From NCBI RefSeq assembly GCF_900168055.1, contig NZ_FUYS01000002.1, positions 620,888 through 684,887 on the forward strand: a DNA stretch of 64,000 nucleotides, given 5' to 3'. Below the pieces are notes generated by a model, which made no database searches, was not told the DNA's origin, and saw only the letters and a list, made by a program, of their open reading frames with translations. The position numbers were made by a program, and so were the translations under genes. Source of the DNA: Parapedobacter luteus. Lineage in GTDB: Bacteria; Bacteroidota; Bacteroidia; Sphingobacteriales; Sphingobacteriaceae. Shown here one piece after another: positions 50,652-59,102 of this stretch; the first letter of the stretch is position 1, and the number at the start of each line of letters is the position of its first letter.

Positions 50652-52811
50652 TTAGTTCATTTTTAATCCTTGGGGAATCAAGGGCAGCTGATGCAGCCTG
50701 ACGCCCGTTGCGTCGGCGATGGCGTTACGTATAGCAGGCGCAGTCCCGACGATAGGCGTCTCGCCCGCCCCCGCCGACGGAATGTCTTTTTGATCAATCA
50801 GCACAATATCCAGCGGAGGAATATCAGCAAAGCGCGGCACGCGATAAGTAGACAATGTCGGGTTCAAGATGCGGCCATCCTTAAAATCGATGGCTTCGAA
50901 CAATGCACCGCCAAGTCCCTGCAAAATGGCGCCAAGCACCTGATTTTCGAGGTGTTTGGGATTGACGATGGCTCCGCAGTCATAGGCAGCCACCAACCGT
51001 ACGACCTCCAATTGTCCGTTGGCCTGTCCATAGGCCACTTCCGCACACGTAGCGATATAAGAATTTTTGACGAAGCCGCAAGCTATGCCGAAACCATGTC
51101 CCGGAGCCTTCTTCCCTCCCCAGCCAAATCGATCCGCAGCCGCCGTCAATACGCCGCGCATGCGTACATCGGTCAATTGACTTAACCGGAACTCCAGTGG
51201 ATCGCGCTGCAATAGCCTTGCCAAGTCATCCACCATGCATTCGATGGCAAATACATTGGCCGTAGCGGCCAATGCCCGATATGACCCCTGCCTAAGCGGC
51301 GTCCGCGATGGATGGTACCGGATGTGCTTCACGCCCGCCTCATAAGGGAGATCGATGCCTGCGTTGCCTGAATTATAATTATGGAATTCCCATGAAGCAA
51401 TGGTGCCATCGTCCTTCAATGCGGCAGCCACCTCGATGAGCCCAGCCGGCCGGAAATAGGCCCACTTGAACTCCTCTTCGCGGGTCCAAACGATTTTCAC
51501 CGGTTTGCCTACTACTTTGGCCAGCCGTGCCGCTTCCAGGGCGGCCTCACCACTATGCTTGCCACCATAAGCCGAACCCGTATCAGGCATAATCACCCGC
51601 ACCTGTTCCTTGGCCAGGGAAAACGCCCCTGCAAGCTCTTCCTGTACCCCAAAAGGCCGTTGTGTGCCAGTCCATACCGTCAACTGGCCGTCGTTCCATT
51701 CCGCTATGGCGGCCCGGGGTTCCAAGGGTACATGCGCGATATACTGCACTTCCACCCGATGTTCCAACCGGTGTGTTGAAGCCTCAAATAAACGGCGGGC
51801 CTCCTGTCGATCGTCTTCATCCCCCCCACCGTGCCGTGCATTGTCTTTGAGGTAAGCGAAGAGTTCCGCTTTTGACGGTTGCGGCGTGGTATTCCATTGC
51901 GCTGCTATACGGGCTAATGCATTGGCTGCGGTTTGCGGATCCGGGGCTGTCACGCCAATAAAATCAGCTGTTTGGACAACCGTTACATGGGGCATCGCTT
52001 TTGCCTTTGTTACATCCACGGCAGCCAGCGTCGCCCCATAGGCGGGAGGTCGGAGTATTTTCCCATAGACCATATCGGGCAGTACCATATCCGACGTATA
52101 TTGGTGTTTGCCCGTAACGAAGTCCCGCCCGTTTATTTTAGGGATCGACGTGCCTGCCACTGTCCATTGCTCAGCTGCGGTCAGCGTTACCGCTTCATTT
52201 ATCGGTATCAGCAACTTCTCCCCACGGGTGAGGGTCCCATACGCCAACGTTTTGCCCGATGAGCCATCCACAATTTTTCCGGCTTCCGCCCGCAATGCCG
52301 TGGCGGGCACTTTCAATGCTTTTGCTGCTTTTTCCAGCAGCGCTTCCCGGAGGGACGCGGCGGCTTTGCGCAGTTGCGGGCCCATATAGGGTGTCGTGCG
52401 ACTGCCGAAGGTGCCGGCATCGTAAGGTGTCAGTGATGTATCGCCCATAATGAGCGCTATGTGTTGTATAGGTACAGCGAGTTCTTCGGCCACCACCTGC
52501 GCCAACGACGTCCGGATATTCTGGCCCACCTCTACTTTGCCGGTAAACACGGACACGCTGCCATCTTCATGGATATGTATCCAGGCAGCAATGGTGTTTT
52601 CATCTGCGGCCAACTGCTCGCTCACCGGTGGCGCGTCCGACCAACCGTATACGCATGACTGGGATAGGGCGACCGCGATGCCACCACCAAGCAGACGAAA
52701 AAAATTTCGCCTGGTAACGACCTTACTGGAAGTGGCTATCCTTAACCGGTCCGGCGTTTCTTCCGGATATCGTATGGAGTTTTCCATGGTTGTCATGGTC
52801 AATTTGTCCAT
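50652..52811 (-). CDS. Mo-hydroxylase molybdopterin subunit, IorB-like, Tat-exported (copy 2)
   Basis: The 719-residue paralog of the protein encoded at 47999. The Tat signal (VTRRNFFRLLGGGIAVALS) starts near residue 33 and is followed by a Cys (QSCVYG). Other marks are the cofactor segment GSAYGGKHSGEAALEAARLA, RQGSYRALAATANVFA, and a catalytic Glu in GAGETPIVGTAPAIRN. Sequence similarity between the two copies is clear but moderate, so they probably have different substrates. It lies 13 bases before the copy 1 [2Fe-2S] gene and 14 bases after its own partner. Confidence 0.9.
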   Translation of the reverse strand: MDKLTMTTMENSIRYPEETPDRLRIATSSKVVTRRNFFRLLGGGIAVALSQSCVYGWSDAPPVSEQLAADENTIAAWIHIHEDGSVSVFTGKVEVGQNIRTSLAQVVAEELAVPIQHIALIMGDTSLTPYDAGTFGSRTTPYMGPQLRKAAASLREALLEKAAKALKVPATALRAEAGKIVDGSSGKTLAYGTLTRGEKLLIPINEAVTLTAAEQWTVAGTSIPKINGRDFVTGKHQYTSDMVLPDMVYGKILRPPAYGATLAAVDVTKAKAMPHVTVVQTADFIGVTAPDPQTAANALARIAAQWNTTPQPSKAELFAYLKDNARHGGGDEDDRQEARRLFEASTHRLEHRVEVQYIAHVPLEPRAAIAEWNDGQLTVWTGTQRPFGVQEELAGAFSLAKEQVRVIMPDTGSAYGGKHSGEAALEAARLAKVVGKPVKIVWTREEEFKWAYFRPAGLIEVAAALKDDGTIASWEFHNYNSGNAGIDLPYEAGVKHIRYHPSRTPLRQGSYRALAATANVFAIECMVDDLARLLQRDPLEFRLSQLTDVRMRGVLTAAADRFGWGGKKAPGHGFGIACGFVKNSYIATCAEVAYGQANGQLEVVRLVAAYDCGAIVNPKHLENQVLGAILQGLGGALFEAIDFKDGRILNPTLSTYRVPRFADIPPLDIVLIDQKDIPSAGAGETPIVGTAPAIRNAIADATGVRLHQLPLIPQGLKMN

Positions 52812-52825
52812 GGGATCTTCTTTTG

Positions 52826-53266
52826 CTAAACGTTACTTATGGCCTCGATGATGCGCGGATAAGCGCAGCAACGGCAGATGTTTATTTGCATGGCATCAAT
52901 AATCTCCTGCCGGCTTGGCTTAGGACTTTTATTGGTTAAAGCGACTGCCGAAATAATCATTCCGGACGTACAATAAGCACATTGAAAGGCGTCTTCATCC
53001 AGGAAAGCTTGCTGCACCGGATGGAGCCGGCCGTCTTTCGCCAACCCTTCGATCGTGACCACTTCTTTGTGCTGAACGCTACCGACGGGCGTAATACATG
53101 ACGCCGTAGCATGCCCATCAATGAGCACCCGGCACGCCCCGCATATTCCCTCTCCGCAGCCATATTTACTGCCCGTAAGTTTCAGGTGTATCCGTAAGAC
53201 ATCCAGTAAACTGGTATTCTCCGGCGTATCGATATCATATTCATTGCCATTTATGTGGAGTTTCAT
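52826..53266 (-). CDS. [2Fe-2S] subunit of Mo-hydroxylase (IorA-like, copy 2)
   Basis: The protein has 146 residues from the ATG at 53264-53266; a longer reading passes through the promoter. Cluster motifs are KYGCGEGICGACRVLIDG, FQCAYCTSGM and NICRCCAYPRI. It is the first gene of the 12-gene run and pairs with the Mo subunit encoded next. It carries no export signal. Confidence 0.94.
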   Translation of the reverse strand: MKLHINGNEYDIDTPENTSLLDVLRIHLKLTGSKYGCGEGICGACRVLIDGHATASCITPVGSVQHKEVVTIEGLAKDGRLHPVQQAFLDEDAFQCAYCTSGMIISAVALTNKSPKPSRQEIIDAMQINICRCCAYPRIIEAISNV

Positions 53267-53313
53267 AAGCAGGAAGTTAATGAGTCGGCACCGCTTTATT
53301 TGATACGTGAAAT

Positions 53314-53345
53314 CAAATATAACAGTAACGGCGAACTTATGCAAA
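53314..53345 (-). promoter_or_regulatory. Promoter of the Mo-hydroxylase/cofactor operon
   Basis: The minus strand has TTTG (53345-53342), 20 bases, then TATATTTG (53321-53314): a full match to the Bacteroidota consensus. The leader to the first ATG would be about 43 bases. Confidence 0.75.
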
Positions 53346-53413
53346 CCGTGACCGTATTGTTACGAACGGAGCCTGTCGATGGCCATGTTGGCAGTCACGC
53401 CGGTACTTTGACG

Positions 53414-54583
53414 TCATTGCGTCCTTTTTTGCGCCAGCTCTTCAAGCCTTTTTTGTACATAATCTACATACCGGCTTTCTTCTGGGGGCGGGTTCTGTTT
53501 CAGGTATAGGCGGTAGTACCGCAGCGCATTGCGCGTATCGTTGAGCTTACGATCATAAAGCACCGCAAGGCTGTAATAATGTATAGGAATGACGCTAAAG
53601 TGAAAGCTGCGCAGGTAGCTCGATGCGGATGCAGACGGCTGGTTGGCCAAATCGTGTAGGTCGGCCTTGCGTCCATAATAAAATGCCGTGTTGGGCGAAA
53701 TGGCGAGTTCCAATACGTTATCCATACACGCCAACGCCTCCTTATAGTGTTTCAAGGCCTTATGCGCCATGGCCAGGTAATAGTAATCAATTTCGCCCAT
53801 CCGATCGTGAAGCGCAAGCAACCGGTTATAGGTTTCAATACAGCCATTAAAATCGTCCCGATGGAAATACCCCTTAGCCAGCAGGCCCAGCACTTGCTGG
53901 CTTTCATCACCGAGGGCCACCAGCTGTTTTCCCAGCTCCACCATCTCCCCGTATCGCTTGAGCTTATCAGCCACCAGCAGCTTGCCAAGTAACAGCGTAC
54001 CATGCTGCGGGTCGGCCTTCAGCGCTTCCTGCAAAACCGTATCGGCTTCATGATAACGCTCCAAATCCATACACAATCTGGCGAAATCGTAGGCAATATC
54101 ACTGTTCGCCGGTTGTATCTGATTTGCCCGCTTGAGATTCACATAGGTCAAATCGAAATTTCCTTGCCTCCTCATCAGGCCAGCGAGCGCATGATAAGCC
54201 CCTACATGATTGGTATCTATCGCTACAACACGATCGTAATAGCCAACCGCCGAGGGGTATTGTCCCCGCTGCACATTGATAGCGGCTAAATTCAGCAATA
54301 CCGAAACATCCAGGCTATCCAACATGTGCAACTGCCGATAATACCGTTCCGCATGGATGTAGTCTCCGGCCATAAGGTAGCAATAGCCCAACCGACTTAA
54401 TACAGCAGGTTCAGCGATGCTGTCCGGATAAAAACTTAGCAGGTATTCAGCAGCATCAGCATATCGGCGAGCTTGATAGAACTCAACCAATTTGTTATTA
54501 TCCAACTGCTGGCCAACGGCCGTTTCCAACATTCCCAACAGCCAGATGCCAATTGCCGCAACAACATGGGTGGTACTTCTCAT
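53414..54583 (-). CDS. Exported tetratricopeptide-repeat protein
   Basis: The 389-residue protein has a signal peptide (TTHVVAAIGIWLLGMLETAVGQ) and then about nine TPR-like helical pairs (AGDYIHAERYYRQLHMLD, VGAYHALAGLMRRQGNFD, YHEADTVLQEALKADPQHG). TPR arrays bind other proteins; no catalytic domain is present. It is probably a periplasmic scaffold. It lies 147 bases before the Mo operon start on the same strand, across that operon's promoter, and a functional link is not shown. Confidence 0.85.
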   Translation of the reverse strand: MRSTTHVVAAIGIWLLGMLETAVGQQLDNNKLVEFYQARRYADAAEYLLSFYPDSIAEPAVLSRLGYCYLMAGDYIHAERYYRQLHMLDSLDVSVLLNLAAINVQRGQYPSAVGYYDRVVAIDTNHVGAYHALAGLMRRQGNFDLTYVNLKRANQIQPANSDIAYDFARLCMDLERYHEADTVLQEALKADPQHGTLLLGKLLVADKLKRYGEMVELGKQLVALGDESQQVLGLLAKGYFHRDDFNGCIETYNRLLALHDRMGEIDYYYLAMAHKALKHYKEALACMDNVLELAISPNTAFYYGRKADLHDLANQPSASASSYLRSFHFSVIPIHYYSLAVLYDRKLNDTRNALRYYRLYLKQNPPPEESRYVDYVQKRLEELAQKRTQ

Positions 54584-54657
54584 CGATACATTCGTTAACT
54601 AATAAACCTTCCGACAACTCAATCGCTCGGATTTCTATAACTAAAACCTTTGCAATA

Positions 54658-54671
54658 TAACTAATTAGTTA
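54658..54671. promoter_or_regulatory. 14-base palindrome between divergent genes
   Basis: TAACTAATTAGTTA is a perfect palindrome in the gap between the TPR gene (minus) and the small coiled-coil gene (plus). It could be an operator for either; nothing more supports this. Confidence 0.3.
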
Positions 54672-54722
54672 GTTTAATCAAAACTTTTTTCATTTTCCCC
54701 TGTTTAATATCATAAAAAAGAC

Positions 54723-55025
54723 ATGATGGATAAGTTGAAAAAATTTGAACTGATGGAGAAAATTGTCCGCGAGTTGGAAGATTTAAAACGAAGCCAACAG
54801 GCGGTTTTGGAAAAAATAGGCAAGATAGAGGTTGATAACATCGAATTGGGAGATAGCCGCCTCGAAAGGGTACTACCCGATATTTATCAACGCACGGCCG
54901 AAAATTCGGACGCAATTACCGAATTACTGAACAGCTTTGCAGAAAAAACGGATGACTTTGCGGCAAAAAACAACGTCAACCAATTGAGGCAGCAGCAGGA
55001 GTTAACCGGTAACCGAAATACGTAG
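54723..55025 (+). CDS. Small hydrophilic coiled-coil protein
   Basis: The 100-residue protein has no membrane segment or Cys. Heptad-like spacing of hydrophobic residues runs through MEKIVRELEDLKRSQQAVLEK and continues to the C-terminus, so it is likely to be helical and oligomeric. I do not recognise a family. A second Met follows directly, so either ATG may be used. A strong terminator stands 69 bases after the stop, which supports a real transcription unit. Confidence 0.65.
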   Translation: MMDKLKKFELMEKIVRELEDLKRSQQAVLEKIGKIEVDNIELGDSRLERVLPDIYQRTAENSDAITELLNSFAEKTDDFAAKNNVNQLRQQQELTGNRNT

Positions 55026-55093
55026 GGGTGATATCGGTTCCAGACAAGCAGACCTGGCGCAGCCTGCACGACGGCGACACGATTTATAAACGT

Positions 55094-55129
55094 AAAAGTC
55101 CCGATTGTTGAACAATCAGGACTTTTTTT
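55094..55129 (+). terminator. Terminator after the small coiled-coil gene
   Basis: AAAAGTCC-C-GATTG (55094-55107) pairs with CAATC-A-GGACTTTT with one mismatch and a five-base loop, ending in seven T (55123-55129). Confidence 0.85.
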
Positions 55130-55280
55130 AAGTTTATAACGAGTCAGTTTGCGCCATAAAAATATGGAAAATGGCCTAACTTGCCAATTAATTTATTCGG
55201 AAAAGTCATATTTTTTTAAAAATATATTATAAGAATATCTAAACCAACACATTAGCAAAAACAAGATTCCTGTTTGATTG

Positions 55281-56165
55281 CTATAACCGTTTATAAAAAT
55301 ATAAGATTGCGGCCATGCCCAAAGGTCTTTCGCTCAACGTATAGTAACCGTCTCCTTCGCGGGAAAACGCGATGGCCTCGCCTTGTGGTTCAGGAATATA
55401 CGGCAACGTTACCGCAGGCCTCTTCAACATGTCCGGTATGGTCTCACCGGGTTTTCGTTTCCAATAAAATACCGCCACCAGATTTTTGACCAAAAGTTCC
55501 TGCCCGTCTGCACTGATGGCAGCCGAAGTGGCAAAGGCGAGTGGCAAGTTACCTGCCTTCTTCAGTACCAGTGTGTCTACAGGGCCGGATGGCAGATCCG
55601 TATAATAGACACCTACGGAAAGCTCCCGTTTACTGATAATGTACAGGCGTTCGTCTTGAGGATCAAAAAATAACGATTCGGCGTCTCGTGGACCGTCTTC
55701 GTATTTCAGTATGATGGAGCATATACCTGTTGGCGGTATCGTATCCACCACCGGCGAACGGACCGTCACCTTGGGTTCTTCAAAGATATGTACGGCAACG
55801 TAAGGATATTGCGCTTTATTATCGCCGATATCGCCGACGATGATATAATTCGTTCCATGCCGTCTCATGATGCCGATATCCTCCCAGTCGCGGGCCACAA
55901 CGCCTTTCAGGTAGCATGTCTTCTTAAGCTGTGCCGAATCGTTTATGAGGAATATCCTTGCATGATCGCCGCTGTCATTGTGGGTCCAGAAATTCCCCGG
56001 ATTCCGTACCGAAGCGACGAGCCCGGAAGCCTCCTTGATCTCGTCATAGCTGAGACTACCTTTGGCTTCCCGCTCGCCGAATGCGCCCCTCTCCTGCCCG
56101 TTTGTATGATTCGTCAGCAAGCTGCATACAACCAAGGCATAGCATACATAAATGATCTGCCGCAT
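55281..56165 (-). CDS. Exported beta-propeller-like protein, function unknown
   Basis: The 294-residue protein has a signal peptide (IYVCYALVVCSLLTNHTNGQ). The mature chain holds recurring blade-like strands, with conserved-looking segments EASGLVASVRNPGNFWTHND, VARDWEDIGI, GDIGDNKAQYP, DAESLFFDPQDERLYIISKRE and PQGEAIAFSREGDGYYTLSE. These recall phytase- or esterase-like propellers of Bacteroidota, but no catalytic set can be named. It stands alone and is divergent from the persulfide dioxygenase gene. Confidence 0.75.
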   Translation of the reverse strand: MRQIIYVCYALVVCSLLTNHTNGQERGAFGEREAKGSLSYDEIKEASGLVASVRNPGNFWTHNDSGDHARIFLINDSAQLKKTCYLKGVVARDWEDIGIMRRHGTNYIIVGDIGDNKAQYPYVAVHIFEEPKVTVRSPVVDTIPPTGICSIILKYEDGPRDAESLFFDPQDERLYIISKRELSVGVYYTDLPSGPVDTLVLKKAGNLPLAFATSAAISADGQELLVKNLVAVFYWKRKPGETIPDMLKRPAVTLPYIPEPQGEAIAFSREGDGYYTLSERPLGMAAILYFYKRL

Positions 56166-56207
56166 GATGCCAAGTTACGAATTAATTTTCTGCCAAAACA
56201 TTTTCCC

Positions 56208-56215
56208 TATCTTTG
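56208..56215 (+). promoter_or_regulatory. -7 element of the persulfide dioxygenase-like gene
   Basis: TATCTTTG is an exact match, 18 bases before the ATG. Confidence 0.5.
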
Positions 56216-56233
56216 TAGCCTAATTTATGCCTT

Positions 56234-57574
56234 ATGCATATACATCAATTTTACGACAAAGGGTTGGCACAAGCTTCTTATGCCATCATAAGCGAGGGTC
56301 AGATGGCTTTAATCGACCCGGCACGCAACCCAAAGTCCTATTTGGATTATGCCGCGGAGCATCAAGCAACAATCGTTGCCGTCATTGAAACCCATCCGCA
56401 TGCTGATTTTGTCAGTGGACATCTGGAACTGCGTCAACTCACGGGAGCAACCCTTTATACCAGCAAGCTAGTCGGCGCGGAGTATCCGCACGTTCCTTTT
56501 GACGACGGCGACCAGCTTGCGCTTGGCAAGTTAGTATTACGGGCCATCAATACACCTGGGCATTCGCCCGACAGCATTTGCATTTTGCTCGTTGACGAAA
56601 ATGATAAACCTCACGCAATATTTACGGGCGATACGCTATTTGTCGGCGACGTAGGGCGGCCTGATTTACGAGAAAATGTGGGAAACATCACTGCGAAAGC
56701 GGTGGCATTGGCCAAACAGCTATACCGTTCCACTCGGGAGAAGCTGATGACGCTGCCGGCTGACGTGCTGGTTTACCCAGCGCATGGCCCCGGCTCCCTT
56801 TGCGGCAAAAATATGGGCGACGATCTGACCAGTTCCGTTGGGCGGGAGATCCATCACAACTATGCCCTGCAACCGATGAGTGAAGATGAGTTTGTAGCAT
56901 TAATTATCGAACAGCAGCCGTTCGTTCCGGGCTACTTTGAATACGACGTGATGCTCAACAAGAAAGGTGCTCCTGCATTCGAGGCAAGCATTGAAGCGGC
57001 TCCCTTGCTCAACAGCCCTGCTGAAATTAGCGCGGGTATCCTTATCGTTGACGGCCGGCCGCAGGATCAATACCGTGCCGGGCATTTACCCGGTAGCATC
57101 AACATACCGGACGGACTGCGATTTGAAACATGGCTGGGCACGATTGTCCAACCAAATGAAGTGTTTTACTTATTGGGTGGGGACCGCCAGCAGCTGCGGA
57201 CGCTTCTCGAGAAGGTTGCCAAGATTGGTTACGAGCAGCAGGTGAAGGGACTACTGGCAATTACCGATGGAGCAGCGCAGACCACCCCGTTTAACAAGGA
57301 GCATTTTATAGACCACCAACAGGATTACACCATTGTGGATATCCGCAATCGCCATGAGGTGTCGTCCAATCCGATTTTTAATGAATCCATTAATATACCC
57401 TTGAACGAACTTCGCTCGCAAGCCCATCTTATCCCGGCTACCCGCCCTATTGTCGTGCATTGCGCGGGAGGATATCGATCGGCAATCGGTTCAAGTATCC
57501 TTGCGGCTACGTTGGCCGATACGGTTATACAGGATATGAGTACAGCTATTCTGGATTTTTCTCCTGGAAAATGA
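56234..57574 (+). CDS. CstB-like persulfide dioxygenase with two rhodanese domains
   Basis: The 446-residue protein has three domains. Residues 1-235 form a metallo-beta-lactamase fold with the ETHE1-type iron site (THPHADFVSGH, residues 53-63; GHSPDS; FTGDTLFVGDVGRPDL). Residues about 260-350 are a rhodanese with no active-site Cys (YLLGGDR in place of CxxGxR). Residues about 355-446 are a rhodanese with Cys in VHCAGGYRSA. This MBL-pseudorhodanese-rhodanese order is that of S. aureus CstB, which oxidises persulfides to thiosulfate. An ATGA overlap couples it to the next gene, a further rhodanese. Confidence 0.9.
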   Translation: MHIHQFYDKGLAQASYAIISEGQMALIDPARNPKSYLDYAAEHQATIVAVIETHPHADFVSGHLELRQLTGATLYTSKLVGAEYPHVPFDDGDQLALGKLVLRAINTPGHSPDSICILLVDENDKPHAIFTGDTLFVGDVGRPDLRENVGNITAKAVALAKQLYRSTREKLMTLPADVLVYPAHGPGSLCGKNMGDDLTSSVGREIHHNYALQPMSEDEFVALIIEQQPFVPGYFEYDVMLNKKGAPAFEASIEAAPLLNSPAEISAGILIVDGRPQDQYRAGHLPGSINIPDGLRFETWLGTIVQPNEVFYLLGGDRQQLRTLLEKVAKIGYEQQVKGLLAITDGAAQTTPFNKEHFIDHQQDYTIVDIRNRHEVSSNPIFNESINIPLNELRSQAHLIPATRPIVVHCAGGYRSAIGSSILAATLADTVIQDMSTAILDFSPGK

Positions 57575-58071
57575 TCTGGCAGTTCGTTACCTGGGCGGGG
57601 CTGATCGTCGGAAATGTGCAGCAGGATTCAACAGCTAATCCGGGATTTGCCGATCAGCTGAACCGTGTTTATCGGCATACCGTTCCGACAGTGACGGTAA
57701 GCGAGCTAAAGGCAATGATGAAACAAGGTATCGTTATCCTGGATGCACGGGAGCAGGAAGAGTACGAGGTGAGCCATATGAGGCATGCGCAGCATGTCGG
57801 TTACGTATGGTTCGATATGCGCAAAATATATAATATTCCAAAGACCGACACCATCGTTGTTTATTGCGCAATCGGCAATCGCGGCGAGCGTATCGGCGAA
57901 AAGCTAAGAAAAGCGGGGTACCAGCATGTATATAACCTATTCGGCGGCATATACGAATGGGTAAACCAACGCAATCCGGTGTACAACAGGAATAATGTAC
58001 AAACCACCAAAATTCACATATATGAGCCCAGCTGGTCCAAGTGGCTTGAATATGGAACACGCATACATTAA
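57571..58071 (+). CDS. Single-domain rhodanese, possibly exported
   Basis: The protein has 166 residues from the ATG at 57571, which overlaps the previous stop. The N-terminus (IWQFVTWAGLIVGNVQQ) is hydrophobic and could be a signal peptide or anchor. The rhodanese domain follows, with ILDAREQEEYEVSHMRHAQHV and the active-site loop VVYCAIGNRGERIG. It probably moves sulfane sulfur in the same pathway as the CstB-like enzyme, perhaps on the periplasmic side. Confidence 0.82.
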   Translation: MIWQFVTWAGLIVGNVQQDSTANPGFADQLNRVYRHTVPTVTVSELKAMMKQGIVILDAREQEEYEVSHMRHAQHVGYVWFDMRKIYNIPKTDTIVVYCAIGNRGERIGEKLRKAGYQHVYNLFGGIYEWVNQRNPVYNRNNVQTTKIHIYEPSWSKWLEYGTRIH

Positions 58072-58089
58072 TGCGCGATAGGCTACAGG

Positions 58090-59043
58090 CTATACGATGG
58101 CATGTTCTTTGGCCGCAAGGTAGCGTTCAGCTTCCAGTGCAGCCATACAGCCTGTTCCCGCAGCTGTGACCGCTTGGCGATAGATGTGATCCTGTACATC
58201 ACCGCAAGCGAATACGCCCTCGATATTCGTTCGTGTACTACCCGGGTGGGTGATCAGGTAACCATTGGTATCCATATCCAGGATTCCCTTAAAGAGTTCG
58301 GTATTCGGTTTATGGCCGATGGCTACAAAGAACCCGGTTACCGGAAGCAGCCGCTCTTCCAATGTTTGGTTATGATATACCAGTACACCAGTGACGCTCT
58401 GGCCATCTCCGATGATTTCCTTCGCCTCGGTGTTGTAATGTATTTCGATATTTGGCGTGTTCAAGACGCGATGCTGCATAGCTTTTGAAGCCCGGAATTC
58501 ATCTCTGCGCACGAGCATATGTACCTTATTGGCAAGCTTCGCCAAATAAGTCGCTTCCTCGGCCGCGGTGTCTCCGGCCCCTACAATGGCGACGTCCTGT
58601 CCCCGGAAAAAGAACCCATCACAGACCGCACAGGCCGATACACCAAAGCCGTTGTATTTTTGTTCACTTTCAAGCCCCAACCACTTGGCCGTAGCGCCCG
58701 TAGCGATGATAACGGTTTCCGCCGTTACGGTTTTTTCTCCATCGACCACCACGCGGTGTACATCATTCGAAAACTCCACGGACGTAATGTATCCAAAACG
58801 TATATCGGTACCAAAGCGCTCGGCTTGTTTCCTGAAATCTTCCATCATTTGGGTACCTTGTACGCCATCGGGATAACCGGGGAAGTTTTCCACGTCAGTC
58901 GTTTGCGTAAGCTGGCCGCCCGGCACTATACCCGTATAGAGAACAGGTTTCAGATCAGCTCGGGCAGCATAAATAGCCGCTGTATATCCCGCAGGGCCCG
59001 AACCGATAATTAGGCATTTTATGTGTTCGTTTTCTTGTAACAT
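58090..59043 (-). CDS. trxB: Thioredoxin-disulfide reductase
   Basis: The 317-residue flavoenzyme reduces thioredoxin with NADPH. FAD motif GSGPAGYTAAIYAARA lies near residue 15. The redox centre is CAVCDG (Cys138, Cys141), the NADPH motif is GAGDTAAEEATYLAKL, and the C-terminal FAD segment is VFACGDVQD. The ATG at 59041-59043 is chosen for the family length; a start 21 bases upstream would lie near the -7 element. Confidence 0.96.
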   Translation of the reverse strand: MLQENEHIKCLIIGSGPAGYTAAIYAARADLKPVLYTGIVPGGQLTQTTDVENFPGYPDGVQGTQMMEDFRKQAERFGTDIRFGYITSVEFSNDVHRVVVDGEKTVTAETVIIATGATAKWLGLESEQKYNGFGVSACAVCDGFFFRGQDVAIVGAGDTAAEEATYLAKLANKVHMLVRRDEFRASKAMQHRVLNTPNIEIHYNTEAKEIIGDGQSVTGVLVYHNQTLEERLLPVTGFFVAIGHKPNTELFKGILDMDTNGYLITHPGSTRTNIEGVFACGDVQDHIYRQAVTAAGTGCMAALEAERYLAAKEHAIV

Positions 59044-59061
59044 GGTCGTTTTTTTGACATG

Positions 59062-59092
59062 CAAAAATACAGGTTTATCCCGGCTAATTCAA
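59062..59092 (-). promoter_or_regulatory. Promoter of trxB
   Basis: The minus strand has TTG (59092-59090), 20 bases, then TATTTTTG (59069-59062), 18 bases before the chosen ATG. Confidence 0.65.
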
Positions 59093-59102
59093 CATGCGTT
59101 TG

